From the NCBI RefSeq assembly GCF_001013905.1, contig NZ_LN831790.1, forward strand, positions 2,618,001 to 2,682,000: DNA of 64,000 bases, read 5' to 3'. Shown piece after piece: positions 27,024 to 35,663 of this stretch. A program made the position numbers and the translations under genes. The notes under the pieces were generated by a model. It did no database searches. It was not told where the DNA came from and saw only the letters and a program-made list of their open reading frames with translations. Numbering within the stretch: position 1 is the stretch's first letter; each line of letters opens with the position of its first letter. This stretch comes from Streptomyces leeuwenhoekii (GTDB lineage: Bacteria; Actinomycetota; Actinomycetes; Streptomycetales; Streptomycetaceae).

Positions 27024-27974
27024 TCACGCCCCGGACATGCCCGTCGTGAGCATCACGTTGCGCAGGGGCTCCTGGTTCACGAAACGGCGCAACTGGTCTG
27101 TCAGCAGGCGCTTCGCGCGTGGCCGGAAGGCGCTCGTCGGGCCGCCGGCGTGCGGGCTGATCAGCACGCCCGGCGCCTGCCACAGGGGGTGTCCCGGCGG
27201 CAGCGGCTCGGGGTCGGTGACGTCGAGGGCTGCGGTGATCCGGCCCTTGCCCACCTCGGCGAGGAGCGCCTCGGTGTCGACGACGGGACCGCGGGCGACG
27301 TTGACGAGCAGGGCGCCGTCCCTCATCCGGGCCAGGAAGTCCGCGTCCACCAGGCCGCGGGTGGTCTCGGTGAGCGGTGTGGACAGGACGACGACGTCCG
27401 CCTCCGGAAGCAGGGCGGGCAGATCGGTGAGCGGATGCACGGGCCCGCGCGCCGTGGTGCGCTTGGAGCGCGCGACGCGCGCCACCCGCGCCACCTCGAA
27501 GGGCACGAGCCGGTCCTCGATCGCCGCGCCGATCGAGCCGTACCCCACGATGAGCACGTTCCTGTCGGCCAGCGCGGGCCGGAACCCGCCGAGCCACTCC
27601 CCCCGCTCCTGGGCGCGGACGAAGTCGGGTACGCCCCGCAGCGACGCCAGGATCAGCGTGAGCGTCAGCTCCGCGGTGCTGGCCTCGTGCACCCCGCGCG
27701 CGTTGCACAGCAGTACCCCGGCGGGCAGGTCCTTCAGCCCCGGCTCCACATGGTCGATCCCGGCGGACAGGGTCTGCACCACCCGCAGGGAGCTCATCCG
27801 CGGCAGCGGACGGACGCACAGCGGGCTGGGCTTCATGTACGGCACGACGTAGAACGCGCAGTCGGCGGGGTCCGCGGGGAAGTCCTCCGCGCCGTCCCAG
27901 AAGCGGTAGCAGGGACCCTCGGGAAGGCCCTCGATCTCGCCGGGCGGTATGGGCAGCCACACATCAGCAGTCAT
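27024..27974 (-). CDS. D-isomer-specific 2-hydroxyacid dehydrogenase
   Basis: NAD(P)-dependent oxidoreductase (316 aa). NAD motif VLIVGYGSIGAAIEDRL near residue 150; the catalytic arginine in NVARGPVVDTEAL, the glutamate in DVTDPEPLPPGHPLW, and the catalytic histidine in LISPHAGG. The fold class is secure; the substrate (glyoxylate/hydroxypyruvate, or another 2-oxo acid) cannot be read. It is shorter than SerA and has no ACT domain. The ATG at 27974 is 39 bp from an iron box and 78 bp from the divergent aldo/keto reductase start, so both genes may be iron-regulated. Confidence 0.92.
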   Translation of the reverse strand: MTADVWLPIPPGEIEGLPEGPCYRFWDGAEDFPADPADCAFYVVPYMKPSPLCVRPLPRMSSLRVVQTLSAGIDHVEPGLKDLPAGVLLCNARGVHEASTAELTLTLILASLRGVPDFVRAQERGEWLGGFRPALADRNVLIVGYGSIGAAIEDRLVPFEVARVARVARSKRTTARGPVHPLTDLPALLPEADVVVLSTPLTETTRGLVDADFLARMRDGALLVNVARGPVVDTEALLAEVGKGRITAALDVTDPEPLPPGHPLWQAPGVLISPHAGGPTSAFRPRAKRLLTDQLRRFVNQEPLRNVMLTTGMSGA

Positions 27975-28012
27975 GGCCTGGAGGCTATGTCAGGGGCGTG
28001 ACGGCGCAGAGG

Positions 28013-28031
28013 TTAGGTTGGGGTGGCCTAA
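28013..28031. promoter_or_regulatory. iron box (DmdR1/IdeR-type operator)
   Basis: TTAGGTTGGGGTGGCCTAA matches 15 of 19 positions of the actinobacterial iron box TTAGGTTAGGCTCACCTAA, with both outer arms TTAGGTT and CCTAA complete. It lies between two divergent starts, 21 bp before the aldo/keto reductase start. Confidence 0.65.
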
Positions 28032-28051
28032 CGAGGGAGGGTCACGACCAG

Positions 28052-29050
28052 GTGGAGCGCAGGACGATCGGCGCGGGGGCACTCGAGGTGGGGGCCGTCG
28101 GGCTCGGGTGCATGCCGATGAGCTGGGCGTACAGCGCGTCGCGGCAGCGGGGCGACGAGTCGCTCAGGGCGGTGCACCGGGCCCTCGACCTGGGATCGTC
28201 CCTGCTCGACACGGCCGACATGTACGGCCCGTTCACCAACGAGCTGCTGCTGGGGCGGGCCCTGAGACAGCGGCGCTCCGAGGCGTTCGTCTCCACCAAG
28301 GTCGGGCTGCTGGTCGGGGACCAGCACATCGTGGCCAACGGCCGTCCCGGATACGTCCGGCGGGCCTGCGACGCCTCGCTGCGCCGTCTGCAGACCGACG
28401 TCATCGACCTCTACCAGCTCCACCGCGCCGATCCGGAGGTCCCGGTCGAGGAGACCTGGGGCGCGATGGCGGAACTCGTCCGGGCCGGGAAGGTACGGGC
28501 GCTGGGGCTGTGCGCGGTGGGAGCGCGGTCGGCGCGGCGGCTGAGGTCGGGGCTGCACGACGCGACGATCCGGCAACTGGAGCGGATCCAGCAGGTCTTC
28601 CCGGTCAGCGCCGTGCAGGCCGAGCTGTCGGTGTGGTCGCCGGAGGCGCTGCGGGCGCTGCTGCCGTGGTGCGAGGCGCGCGGGGTGGGATTCCTGGCCG
28701 CGATGCCGCTCGGCAACGGCTTCCTGACCGGCACGCTCACGCCCGGGGAGGGCTTCGAGCCGGATGACGTGCGGGCCCGGCACCCCCGCTTCACCGCCGA
28801 GATGATGGCCGCCAACCAGCCGATCGTGGCCGGGCTGCGCCGGGTCGCCGCCCGGCACGGCGAGGAGGTCACACCGGCGCAGGTGGCCCTGGCCTGGGTG
28901 CTGGCCCAGGGGCCGCACGTGGTCCCGGTGCCGGGTGCCAAGCGGGAGCGCTGGGTGGCGGAGAACGCGGCGGCGGCCGGGCTGCGGCTGACGGCCCGGG
29001 ACTTCGCGGAGATCGCCGGCCTGCCGGCCGCGCAGGGGTCGTGGGACTGA
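28052..29050 (+). CDS. aldo/keto reductase
   Basis: NADPH-dependent (alpha/beta)8-barrel oxidoreductase (332 aa). Catalytic tetrad visible: Asp and Tyr in LLDTADMYGPFTNELLLGRAL, Lys in AFVSTKVG, His in DLYQLHRADPEVPVEETW. The NADP region VVPVPGAKRERWVAENAAAAG is typical of the YakC/Tas-like group. The GTG at 28052 (VERRTIGAGALEVGAVGLGCMPM) is chosen because it begins the family N-terminus and lies downstream of the iron box; the longer start at 27998 would put the box inside the gene. The substrate is unknown; iron-responsive expression is inferred from the box. Confidence 0.9.
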   Translation: MERRTIGAGALEVGAVGLGCMPMSWAYSASRQRGDESLRAVHRALDLGSSLLDTADMYGPFTNELLLGRALRQRRSEAFVSTKVGLLVGDQHIVANGRPGYVRRACDASLRRLQTDVIDLYQLHRADPEVPVEETWGAMAELVRAGKVRALGLCAVGARSARRLRSGLHDATIRQLERIQQVFPVSAVQAELSVWSPEALRALLPWCEARGVGFLAAMPLGNGFLTGTLTPGEGFEPDDVRARHPRFTAEMMAANQPIVAGLRRVAARHGEEVTPAQVALAWVLAQGPHVVPVPGAKRERWVAENAAAAGLRLTARDFAEIAGLPAAQGSWD

Positions 29051-29163
29051 GTCCGGGCCGTCGCGGGCGCGGCGCCCGCGCTTCCGGTTCCCGGGAGCGG
29101 GAACCCGGGGGGCGCGAGCGGTGTATGACAGGGAGAACCCGCCGCGTCGAAAGGACCGTGATC

Positions 29164-30327
29164 GTGCGACGTCGAGCCGTGACGGCCGTACTGGCCGCCG
29201 CCGCGCTGCTGCTGACGGCCGGCTGCTCCTCCGATGGCGAGGGCGCACCGCAGACGGACGGGAGCGCCTCCCCCGGCCGGACGACCGCGCGGTCGTCGCC
29301 CACCGGGACGGACGCCGCGCCGAGCCCGCCGGCCAAGGGCTCCGTGACGGTGGTCCGCACCGTCGCCACCGGCCTGGACAGCCCCTGGGGCCTGGCCCCG
29401 CTCCCGGACGGCGACCTGCTCGTCTCCTCGCGGGACGAAGCCACCATCACGCGGGTGGACGCCCGCTCCGGCGAGAAGACCGAGCTGGGCGAGGTGCCCG
29501 GTGTGGCACCGGCCGGGGAGGGCGGCCTGCTCGGCATCGCGCTCTCCCCCGGCTACGCCTCGGACCGCATGGTCTACGCGTACTTCACCTCGGCCTCGGA
29601 CAACCGCGTGGTCCGCATGCTCTACGACGAGGACAAGCCGGCCGGCCGGCAACTGGGCGCGCCCGACACGGTGTTCAAGGGCATCCCCAAGGGAGTGATC
29701 CACAACGGCGGCCGGATCGCCTTCGGTCCGGACCGGATGCTGTACGTGGGCACGGGCGAGAGCGGCGACACGGGCCTGTCCCAGGACAGGGACTCCCTCG
29801 GCGGCAAGATCCTGCGCCTGACGGCGGAGGGCGAGCCGGCGCCGGGCAACCCCTTCCCCGACTCCCCCGTCTACTCCTACGGCCACCGCAATGTGCAGGG
29901 CCTGGCCTGGGACGCCCGGCAGCGCCTGTTCGCCGCCGAGTTCGGCCAGGACACGTGGGACGAGCTGAACGCCGTCGAGCCGGGTGACAACTACGGCTGG
30001 CCGGAAGCCGAGGGCAGGTCGGACGAGAGCGCCTTCCACGACCCGCTGGCCCAGTGGAGGACGGAGGACGCCTCCCCCAGCGGCCTCGCCCACGCCGCGG
30101 GGTCCCTGTGGGCGGCCGGCCTGCGCGGCGAGCGTCTGTGGCGCGTCCCGCTGAAGGGAACCGGGGCCGCGGCCGACCCGCAGCCCTTCCTGAAGGGCGA
30201 GTACGGACGTCTGCGCACGGTGGTCGCCGCGGGCGGCGACAAACTGTGGCTGGTGACCAGCAACACGGACGGCCGGGGCGACCCGGCGAAGGGGGACGAC
30301 CGGATTCTGGAGCTCAGGGTCACGTAG
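29164..30327 (+). CDS. PQQ-type sugar dehydrogenase (glucose/sorbosone family) lipoprotein
   Basis: Secreted lipoprotein of 387 aa: signal peptide with lipobox LLTAGCSS, a Ser/Thr/Pro linker to about residue 50, then a six-bladed beta-propeller of the soluble glucose/sorbosone dehydrogenase family. Family features: LDSPWGLAPLPDGDLLVSSR, GEGGLLGIALSPGY, the catalytic histidine in KGVIHNGGRIAFGPDRMLYVGTGE, YSYGHRNVQGLAWD, and GDNYGWPEAEG. The GTG at 29164 is best spaced from AAGGA; 29125 and 29158 are alternatives. Cofactor use is inferred from family. It ends 7 bp from the convergent DUF6191 gene. Confidence 0.88.
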   Translation: MRRRAVTAVLAAAALLLTAGCSSDGEGAPQTDGSASPGRTTARSSPTGTDAAPSPPAKGSVTVVRTVATGLDSPWGLAPLPDGDLLVSSRDEATITRVDARSGEKTELGEVPGVAPAGEGGLLGIALSPGYASDRMVYAYFTSASDNRVVRMLYDEDKPAGRQLGAPDTVFKGIPKGVIHNGGRIAFGPDRMLYVGTGESGDTGLSQDRDSLGGKILRLTAEGEPAPGNPFPDSPVYSYGHRNVQGLAWDARQRLFAAEFGQDTWDELNAVEPGDNYGWPEAEGRSDESAFHDPLAQWRTEDASPSGLAHAAGSLWAAGLRGERLWRVPLKGTGAAADPQPFLKGEYGRLRTVVAAGGDKLWLVTSNTDGRGDPAKGDDRILELRVT

Positions 30328-30334
30328 GGGGCGG

Positions 30335-30523
30335 TCACTCCGCGGCGGGGTCCGCCTCCGGCTCCCGGGGCGCTCGTACGACGACCTTCCCCGACGCCAG
30401 GTCTATCGGCCCGCGGCCGGGGTCGCCGTCGCCCACGTCCTCCCGGGTCAGCTCCAGCCGGTTCTGTTCGTCCCGGGTGTGCTTGCGACCGGGTGAGAAC
30501 AGTTCGTGCAGGACGTTGAACAC
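30335..30523 (-). CDS. DUF6191-type small protein, 62 residues
   Basis: Begins MFNVLHELFSPGRKHTRDEQNRLELTRED and continues GDPGRGPIDLASGKVVVR, a pattern I recall as the DUF6191 family of small actinobacterial proteins. No signal peptide or membrane segment; the C-terminal 15 residues are acidic and proline-rich. The start has a plausible upstream GGAGGC. Function unknown. It is convergent with the sugar dehydrogenase gene at a 7-bp gap. Confidence 0.8.
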   Translation of the reverse strand: MFNVLHELFSPGRKHTRDEQNRLELTREDVGDGDPGRGPIDLASGKVVVRAPREPEADPAAE

Positions 30524-30607
30524 GGTGCCTCCCTAGGCCGCTGGCCCGTCCAGCGTACGTCCCGGTCCGCCGATCCGGGACGGGTGTTCCGGACGGGGAG
30601 TGCGCGA

Positions 30608-30656
30608 AGGGGCCCCGGGCCTGCGTCGCGTGCGCGTACGCAGGCCCGGGGCCCCT
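30608..30656 (-). terminator. terminator downstream of the 221-residue membrane protein gene
   Basis: A 19-bp perfect stem (AGGGGCCCCGGGCCTGCGT and complement) with an 11-nt loop lies 20 bp past the stop of the minus-strand gene and also upstream of the DUF6191 gene. Confidence 0.7.
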
Positions 30657-30676
30657 GGGTCGGGCCCGGGCCGGGG

Positions 30677-31342
30677 TCAGCTCGTGGACGGCAGTCCGAG
30701 CAGGACGTCGGTGTACTTCAGGGCGGCCAGCAGCAGGCCGATGACGCCGAGGGCGACGCCCGCCCAGGCGACCGACTTGATCCACGGGGCCTGCGGCCGG
30801 CCCGGCGCCCCGAAGGCGGGCCGCGCGAGCACCACGACGCCGACGATCAGCGCGGCCAGGGCGTACAGGCCGCCCCACAGCGCGGTGGCGTGCCAGGCGT
30901 TGCCGTACCCCTTCTCGATCATCGTGGCGATGTCGGACGAGGACGAGGTCTCCAACTGGCCGATCAGCGACTGGCGCGCGGAGGCCACGGACCCGATCCA
31001 GCCGCCGGTCAGCGAGACGATGCCGAGCCCGGCGGAGACCACGGCACCCGCCCCCTGGCCGACCCCGGAGGGCCCCGTCTCCCCGGCCGCCCCGGCGTCC
31101 TTCGCCTCCCCGGAGTCCGGGGTCTCCCCGGAGTCCGGAGTCCCGCCCGAGTCCGGGCCCGCCCCCGTCTCCGGGGTCTCCCCGGTCTTCTCCGCGGCCT
31201 CCGGGGTCTCGTCGGTCTTCTCCGTGGTCCGAGGCGCGGTGCCGGCCGCGTCGTCCCGGGCGGCGTCCGCCGCGGCGGCCTCGGCCGTCTCCTCGTCGGC
31301 CCGCGTCGCGGCCCCGGTCTCGTCCACTGTCTTCGTTCCCAT
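30677..31342 (-). CDS. membrane protein with acidic repeat N-terminus, unknown function
   Basis: A 221-aa protein in two parts. Residues 1-95 are acidic, Thr/Glu/Pro-rich and repetitive: ETPE/ETPD units and three PDSGxT-type repeats encoded by a short tandem DNA repeat around 31108-31160. Residues 98-221 carry about three hydrophobic segments (GAVVSAGLGIVSLTGGWIG, ALWGGLYALAALIVGVVVLA, SVAWAGVALGVIGLLLAAL). No catalytic motif. The ATG at 31342 is the natural start. It is downstream of the MMPL exporter on the same strand with a 35-bp gap, so it is probably co-transcribed and could be an accessory protein; this is inference. Confidence 0.85.
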   Translation of the reverse strand: MGTKTVDETGAATRADEETAEAAAADAARDDAAGTAPRTTEKTDETPEAAEKTGETPETGAGPDSGGTPDSGETPDSGEAKDAGAAGETGPSGVGQGAGAVVSAGLGIVSLTGGWIGSVASARQSLIGQLETSSSSDIATMIEKGYGNAWHATALWGGLYALAALIVGVVVLARPAFGAPGRPQAPWIKSVAWAGVALGVIGLLLAALKYTDVLLGLPSTS

Positions 31343-31377
31343 GCCCCGCACCGTACGGACGCTGTCTGAGAGCTCTC

Positions 31378-33630
31378 TTAATGATCGTTGTGAGCGGCGC
31401 GGGCCGCACGGCCCCGCTCCCGCGCCGCCAGGCCGCCCGCCGGTTCCGCGTCCGGCACGGCGGCCGGCCGTGCGTGGGCGGCGCGGCTCGCGGGCGGCTC
31501 GATGCTGATCCGCGGCAGGCGGGCGTCGAGCCGGCGGGGCAGCCACCAGTTGGCCCTGCCCAGCAGGTGCATCAGCGCCGGTACCAGCAGGGTGCGCAAC
31601 ACGAAGGCGTCGATGGCGACGGCGGCGGCGAGGGCGATGCCGAACATGGCGATCACCCGGTCGCCGGTGAGCACGAAGGCGAGGAAGACGGAGATCATGA
31701 TGACCGCGGCGGAGTTGATCACGCGGCTGGTCTCGGCGAGGCCGACGCGGACGGCCCGCCGGTTGTCGCCGGTCTCCAGCCACTCCTCGTACATCCGGCT
31801 GATCAGGAAGACCTGGTAGTCCATGGAGAGGCCGAAGAGGACCGACACCATGATCACCGGAAGGAAGGGTTCGATCGGCCCGGCGCTGCCGAGTCCGAGC
31901 GGTTCGCTGCCCCAGCCCCACTGGAAGACGGCGACGACGACGCCGAAGGAACCGGTCACGGCGGCCACGTTCATCACGGCGGCCTTCAGCGGGATGGCGA
32001 CGGACCGGAACGCCAGCAGGAGCAGCAGGCAGCCCAGACCGACGACGACGCCGACGAAGAGGGGCAGCTTGCCGACGATGACGTCGGCGAAGTCGTCGTG
32101 ACCCGCCGTCACACCGCCGACGCGCACGTCCAGCGAGGTACCGGCCTCGGCGCGCGGCAGCACCTCGGTGCGCAGCCGCTCGACGAGGTCGCTGGTCGCC
32201 TCCGACTGCGGTCCGGAGTCCGGGACGACGGTGAGGTAGGCGGTGTCGCCGCCGGAGTCGAATGTCACCGGCGTCACCGAGGCGACGCCCTCGGTGGCGC
32301 GCAGGGCGGTGTCGAGGTTGTCCAGGGCGAGCCGGTCCTGGGCGCCGCCGACCTCGGTGACGAGGGTGAGCGGCCCGTTCACACCGGGGCCGAAACCTTC
32401 GGCGAGGAGGTCGTACGCCTGGCGGGTGGTGCTGCCGCGGGGGTCGTTGCCCTGGTCGGAGGTGCCCAGGCGCAGTCCGGCGGTGGGCAGCGCGAGGACG
32501 GCGACGACGACGAGGGCGAGGGCGCCGAGCAGCCGGGGGCGGCTTTCGACCAGGGCCGACCAGCGGGCGGCGAACCCGGTGGGCAGCTCCGGCTCCGGAC
32601 CGTGCTCGGCCAGCCGGCGCCGTTCGCGGCGGCTGAGCGCCCGCGGGCCGATCCAGGCCAGCAGCGCGGGCAGCAGCGTGAGGGAGGCGGCGACGGTCAG
32701 GACGACGGTCAGCGAGGCGGCGACGGCGACCCCGTCGAGGAAGTCCAGCCGCAGGATCAGCATGCCCAGCAGGGCTATGCACACGGTGGCGCCCGCGAAG
32801 ACGACCGCGCGCCCCGTGGTGGCGACGGCCTCCGCCGCCGCCTCGGTGACGGACAGCCCGCGTTTCAGGCCGCGCCGGTGCCGGGTGACGATGAACAGGG
32901 CGTAGTCGATGCCGACGCCGAGGCCGATGAGCAGGCCCAGCATGGGCGCGAAGTCGGCGACGGTCATGGCGTGCCCGAGCAGCGTGATCCCGGCGTAGGC
33001 GGTGCCGACGCCGACCAGGGCGGTGGCGATGGGCAGCAGGGAGGCGGCGAGGGAGCCGAAGGCGAGGAAGAGCACGACCGCGGCGACGGCGACGCCGACG
33101 GCCTCGGCGAGGTGGCCGCCCGGCGTCTCGGGGACGGCGACGGCGCCGCCGCCCAGCTCGACCCGGAGTCCGTCGCCCTCGGCGGCCCCGGCGGCCTCGG
33201 CGACGGCCGCGGCCGACGAGGGCGCGGGGCCCTCGCCCCGGCCGTCGAAGGTGACCGTGGCGTACGCCGTGCGCCCGTCCTCGCTGATCCGGCCCGCGCC
33301 CTCGGTGCCGTAGGGCCCGGTCACGGCGGCGACCCCGGGCAGGTCCTCGACGCGGTCCAGGGCGCGGGTCATCGTCTGCTCGACGTCGGCGGCCCGCACG
33401 GTGCCGGACGCGGTGTGCCAGACGATGGTGTCGCTGTCGCCGCTCAGGCCGGGGAAGTTCGCGGTGAGCAGCTCCGAGGCGCGGCCCGACTCGGTTCCGG
33501 GGACCCGGTAGTCGTCGGAGTAGGCCGAGCCGGTGGCGGCGGCGGCCGCGGCCACCCCGGCCAGGGTGAGGAGCCACAGCAGGACGGTGACGAGGCGGCG
33601 TTGGACACACCAGCGTGCGAGGGCTGCCAC
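31378..33630 (-). CDS. MMPL/RND-family transporter
   Basis: A 750-aa inner-membrane protein of the MMPL branch of RND exporters: TM1 near residue 10, a periplasmic loop, five or so TM segments (170-350), a second large loop and a matching C-terminal set, i.e. the usual 12-TM duplicated layout. Family sequence: DFAPMLGLLIGLGVGIDYALFIVTRHR in the first half and MVSVLFGLSMDYQVFLISRMYEEW in the second, both carrying the proton-relay Asp-Tyr pair. The GTG at 33630 follows GGGAG. Substrate (lipid, drug or peptide) unknown. Confidence 0.93.
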   Translation of the reverse strand: MAALARWCVQRRLVTVLLWLLTLAGVAAAAAATGSAYSDDYRVPGTESGRASELLTANFPGLSGDSDTIVWHTASGTVRAADVEQTMTRALDRVEDLPGVAAVTGPYGTEGAGRISEDGRTAYATVTFDGRGEGPAPSSAAAVAEAAGAAEGDGLRVELGGGAVAVPETPGGHLAEAVGVAVAAVVLFLAFGSLAASLLPIATALVGVGTAYAGITLLGHAMTVADFAPMLGLLIGLGVGIDYALFIVTRHRRGLKRGLSVTEAAAEAVATTGRAVVFAGATVCIALLGMLILRLDFLDGVAVAASLTVVLTVAASLTLLPALLAWIGPRALSRRERRRLAEHGPEPELPTGFAARWSALVESRPRLLGALALVVVAVLALPTAGLRLGTSDQGNDPRGSTTRQAYDLLAEGFGPGVNGPLTLVTEVGGAQDRLALDNLDTALRATEGVASVTPVTFDSGGDTAYLTVVPDSGPQSEATSDLVERLRTEVLPRAEAGTSLDVRVGGVTAGHDDFADVIVGKLPLFVGVVVGLGCLLLLLAFRSVAIPLKAAVMNVAAVTGSFGVVVAVFQWGWGSEPLGLGSAGPIEPFLPVIMVSVLFGLSMDYQVFLISRMYEEWLETGDNRRAVRVGLAETSRVINSAAVIMISVFLAFVLTGDRVIAMFGIALAAAVAIDAFVLRTLLVPALMHLLGRANWWLPRRLDARLPRISIEPPASRAAHARPAAVPDAEPAGGLAARERGRAARAAHNDH

Positions 33631-33679
33631 GGACGTGCTCCCGGATGTACCGATTGTTGATCTTTGACCGGGAACAGTC

Positions 33680-33694
33680 GTTCAGGACGTGAAC
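33680..33694. promoter_or_regulatory. small inverted repeat upstream of the MMPL gene
   Basis: GTTCAGGACGTGAAC is an inverted repeat with 5-bp arms (GTTCA, TGAAC) 50 bp upstream of the MMPL start, next to an AT-rich stretch; a possible operator. Nothing else is recognised in the 263-bp gap apart from the gatB terminator. Confidence 0.3.
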
Positions 33695-33842
33695 GGCCCG
33701 CAAAGAGTGCATGAGTGATGCGAAGGCCACTCTTGCAGGGGATGGTGATCGTTTGCGGAGTTCGTGGGCTTCCTCACAGCGTTGGTGAGGAATTCACGGC
33801 CCGTGAGGCCGGCCCCGGGCGACGACGCCCGGCGGGACGCGC

Positions 33843-33877
33843 CGAGGGGGCGCGCCGGCGACCGGCGCGCCCCCTCG
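33843..33877 (-). terminator. terminator of the gat operon
   Basis: A roughly 15-16-bp stem (CGAGGGGGCGCGCCGG and complement) begins 17 bp beyond the gatB stop on the minus strand. Confidence 0.75.
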
Positions 33878-33893
33878 GGCAGGTGCGGGGCGT

Positions 33894-35408
33894 TCAGCCT
33901 TCGCCGACGCCCAGCTTCTGCAGGATCAGCTCCTTGACGCGCGCGGCGTCCGCCTGGCCGCGGGTCGCCTTCATGACGGCGCCGACCAGGGCACCGGCCG
34001 CGGCCACCTTGCCGCCGCGGATCTTCTCCGCGACGCCCGGGTTGCCGGCGATCGCCTCGTCGACGGCGGCGGTGAGCGCGCCCTCGTCGGAGACGACCTT
34101 CAGGCCGCGCTTGTCGACGACCTCGTCCGGACCGCCCTCGCCGGCCAGGACGCCCTCGATGACCTGGCGGGCCAGCTTGTCGTTCAGGTCGCCGGAGGCC
34201 ACCAGCTCGGTGACACGGGCGACCTGCTGCGGCGTGATCGCCAGCTCGTCCAGGGCCTTGCCCGACTCGTTGGCGTTGCGGGCCAGCTCGCCCATCCACC
34301 ACTTGCGGGCGGAGGCCGCGTCGGCACCGGCGTCGATCGTGGCGACGATCAGCTCCAGCGCACCGGCGTTGAGGATCGCCTGCATGTCGGTGCCGGAGAC
34401 GCCCCACTCCTCACGGAGCCGGTTGCGGCGCACCAGTGGCAGCTCGGGCAGCCCCGCGCGCAGCTTCTCGACCCACTCGCGGGACGGGGCGACGGGGACG
34501 AGGTCGGGCTCCGGGAAGTACCGGTAGTCCTCGGCCTCCTCCTTCACCCGGCCCGAGGTCGTGGACCCCGTGTCCTCGTGGAAGTGGCGGGTCTCCTGGA
34601 CGATCGTGCCGCCGGACGACAGCACGGCCGCGTGCCGCTGGATCTCGAAGCGGGCCGCGCGCTCCACGGACCGCAGCGAGTTGACGTTCTTCGTCTCCGA
34701 GCGGGTGCCGAACTTCTCGGCGCCCTTCGGCATCAGCGACAGGTTCACGTCGCAGCGCATCTGGCCCATCTCCATACGGGCCTCGGAGACGCCGAGCGCG
34801 CGGATGAGCTCGCGCAGCTCACGGACGTACGCCCGCGCGACCTCGGGAGCGCGCTCGCCGGCACCGGTGATCGGCTTGGTGACGATCTCGATGAGCGGGA
34901 TGCCGGCACGGTTGTAGTCGAGCAGGGAGTGGGACGCGCCGTGGATACGGCCGGTGGCGCCGCCGACGTGGGTCGACTTGCCGGTGTCCTCCTCCATGTG
35001 GGCGCGCTCGATCTCCACGCGGAAGGTCTCGCCGTCCTCCAGCTGCACGTCGAGGTAGCCGTCGAAGGCGATCGGCTCGTCGTACTGGGAGGTCTGGAAG
35101 TTCTTCGGCATGTCCGGATAGAAGTAGTTCTTCCGGGCGAAGCGGCACCACTCGGCGATCTCGCAGTTCAGCGCGAGGCCGATCTTGATGGCGGACTCGA
35201 CGCCGGTCGCGTTGACGACCGGCAGCGCGCCGGGCAGGCCGAGGCAGACCGGGCAGGTCTGGGTGTTCGGCTCGGCGCCCAGCGCGGTCGAGCAGCCGCA
35301 GAACATCTTGGTCTTGGTGCCGAGTTCGACATGGACTTCGAGGCCCATGACGGGGTCGTACGACGCGAGCGCGTCCTCGTACGACACCAGGTCGGTCGTG
35401 GTGGTCAC
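33894..35408 (-). CDS. gatB: aspartyl/glutamyl-tRNA amidotransferase subunit B
   Basis: tRNA-binding kinase/transamidase subunit of GatCAB (504 aa), which converts Glu-tRNA(Gln) or Asp-tRNA(Asn) to the amidated forms. Motifs: [19 protein letters not shown] and [15 protein letters not shown] (Cys zinc site), [27 protein letters not shown], and the C-terminal YqeY-like tail domain. GTG start at 35408 after GAGAGGGAA. Last gene of gatC-gatA-small gene-gatB. Confidence 0.97.
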   Translation of the reverse strand: MTTTTDLVSYEDALASYDPVMGLEVHVELGTKTKMFCGCSTALGAEPNTQTCPVCLGLPGALPVVNATGVESAIKIGLALNCEIAEWCRFARKNYFYPDMPKNFQTSQYDEPIAFDGYLDVQLEDGETFRVEIERAHMEEDTGKSTHVGGATGRIHGASHSLLDYNRAGIPLIEIVTKPITGAGERAPEVARAYVRELRELIRALGVSEARMEMGQMRCDVNLSLMPKGAEKFGTRSETKNVNSLRSVERAARFEIQRHAAVLSSGGTIVQETRHFHEDTGSTTSGRVKEEAEDYRYFPEPDLVPVAPSREWVEKLRAGLPELPLVRRNRLREEWGVSGTDMQAILNAGALELIVATIDAGADAASARKWWMGELARNANESGKALDELAITPQQVARVTELVASGDLNDKLARQVIEGVLAGEGGPDEVVDKRGLKVVSDEGALTAAVDEAIAGNPGVAEKIRGGKVAAAGALVGAVMKATRGQADAARVKELILQKLGVGEG

Positions 35409-35423
35409 GGTGGAAATTCCCTC

Positions 35424-35663
35424 TCAGCCCAGCAGGACGTCGTCGTCGCCCAGCCGCTTCAGCTCGCGGTAGAGGACGGCGAGACCGGTGACGATCCCGG
35501 CGGCGGTCACGACGGCGTCGATCAGGCGCAGCGTGTCGTTATCGGTGCGGGCCTTCTTGATCTGCTTCATGGCACCGAACGCCCCGAAGGCGGTGGTGGC
35601 CATGGTCAGGTACGTACCGGACTTGGACTTCTTGAAGCCCTTGGCCTTGGTCAGTGCACTCAC
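35424..35663 (-). CDS. small membrane protein within the gatCAB operon, 79 residues
   Basis: The GTG start at 35663 overlaps the gatA stop by 4 bp (GTGA) and follows GAGGAGG, so translation is coupled to gatA; the stop is 15 bp before gatB. The protein begins [38 protein letters not shown] and has two hydrophobic segments ([13 protein letters not shown] and [19 protein letters not shown]) around a basic, polar stretch. No known domain recognised. Its tight insertion between two subunits of an essential enzyme suggests a conserved though undescribed role; whether it acts with GatCAB is unknown. Confidence 0.8.
   Translation of the reverse strand: MSALTKAKGFKKSKSGTYLTMATTAFGAFGAMKQIKKARTDNDTLRLIDAVVTAAGIVTGLAVLYRELKRLGDDDVLLG

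Noticed and set aside
26785-27960. 391-residue minus-strand ORF over the 2-hydroxyacid dehydrogenase
   Set aside because: Alternative frame of a gene with intact catalytic motifs.
31381-33660. 759-residue plus-strand ORF opposite the MMPL gene
   Set aside because: Gly/Asp/Gln-rich mirror frame of the transporter.
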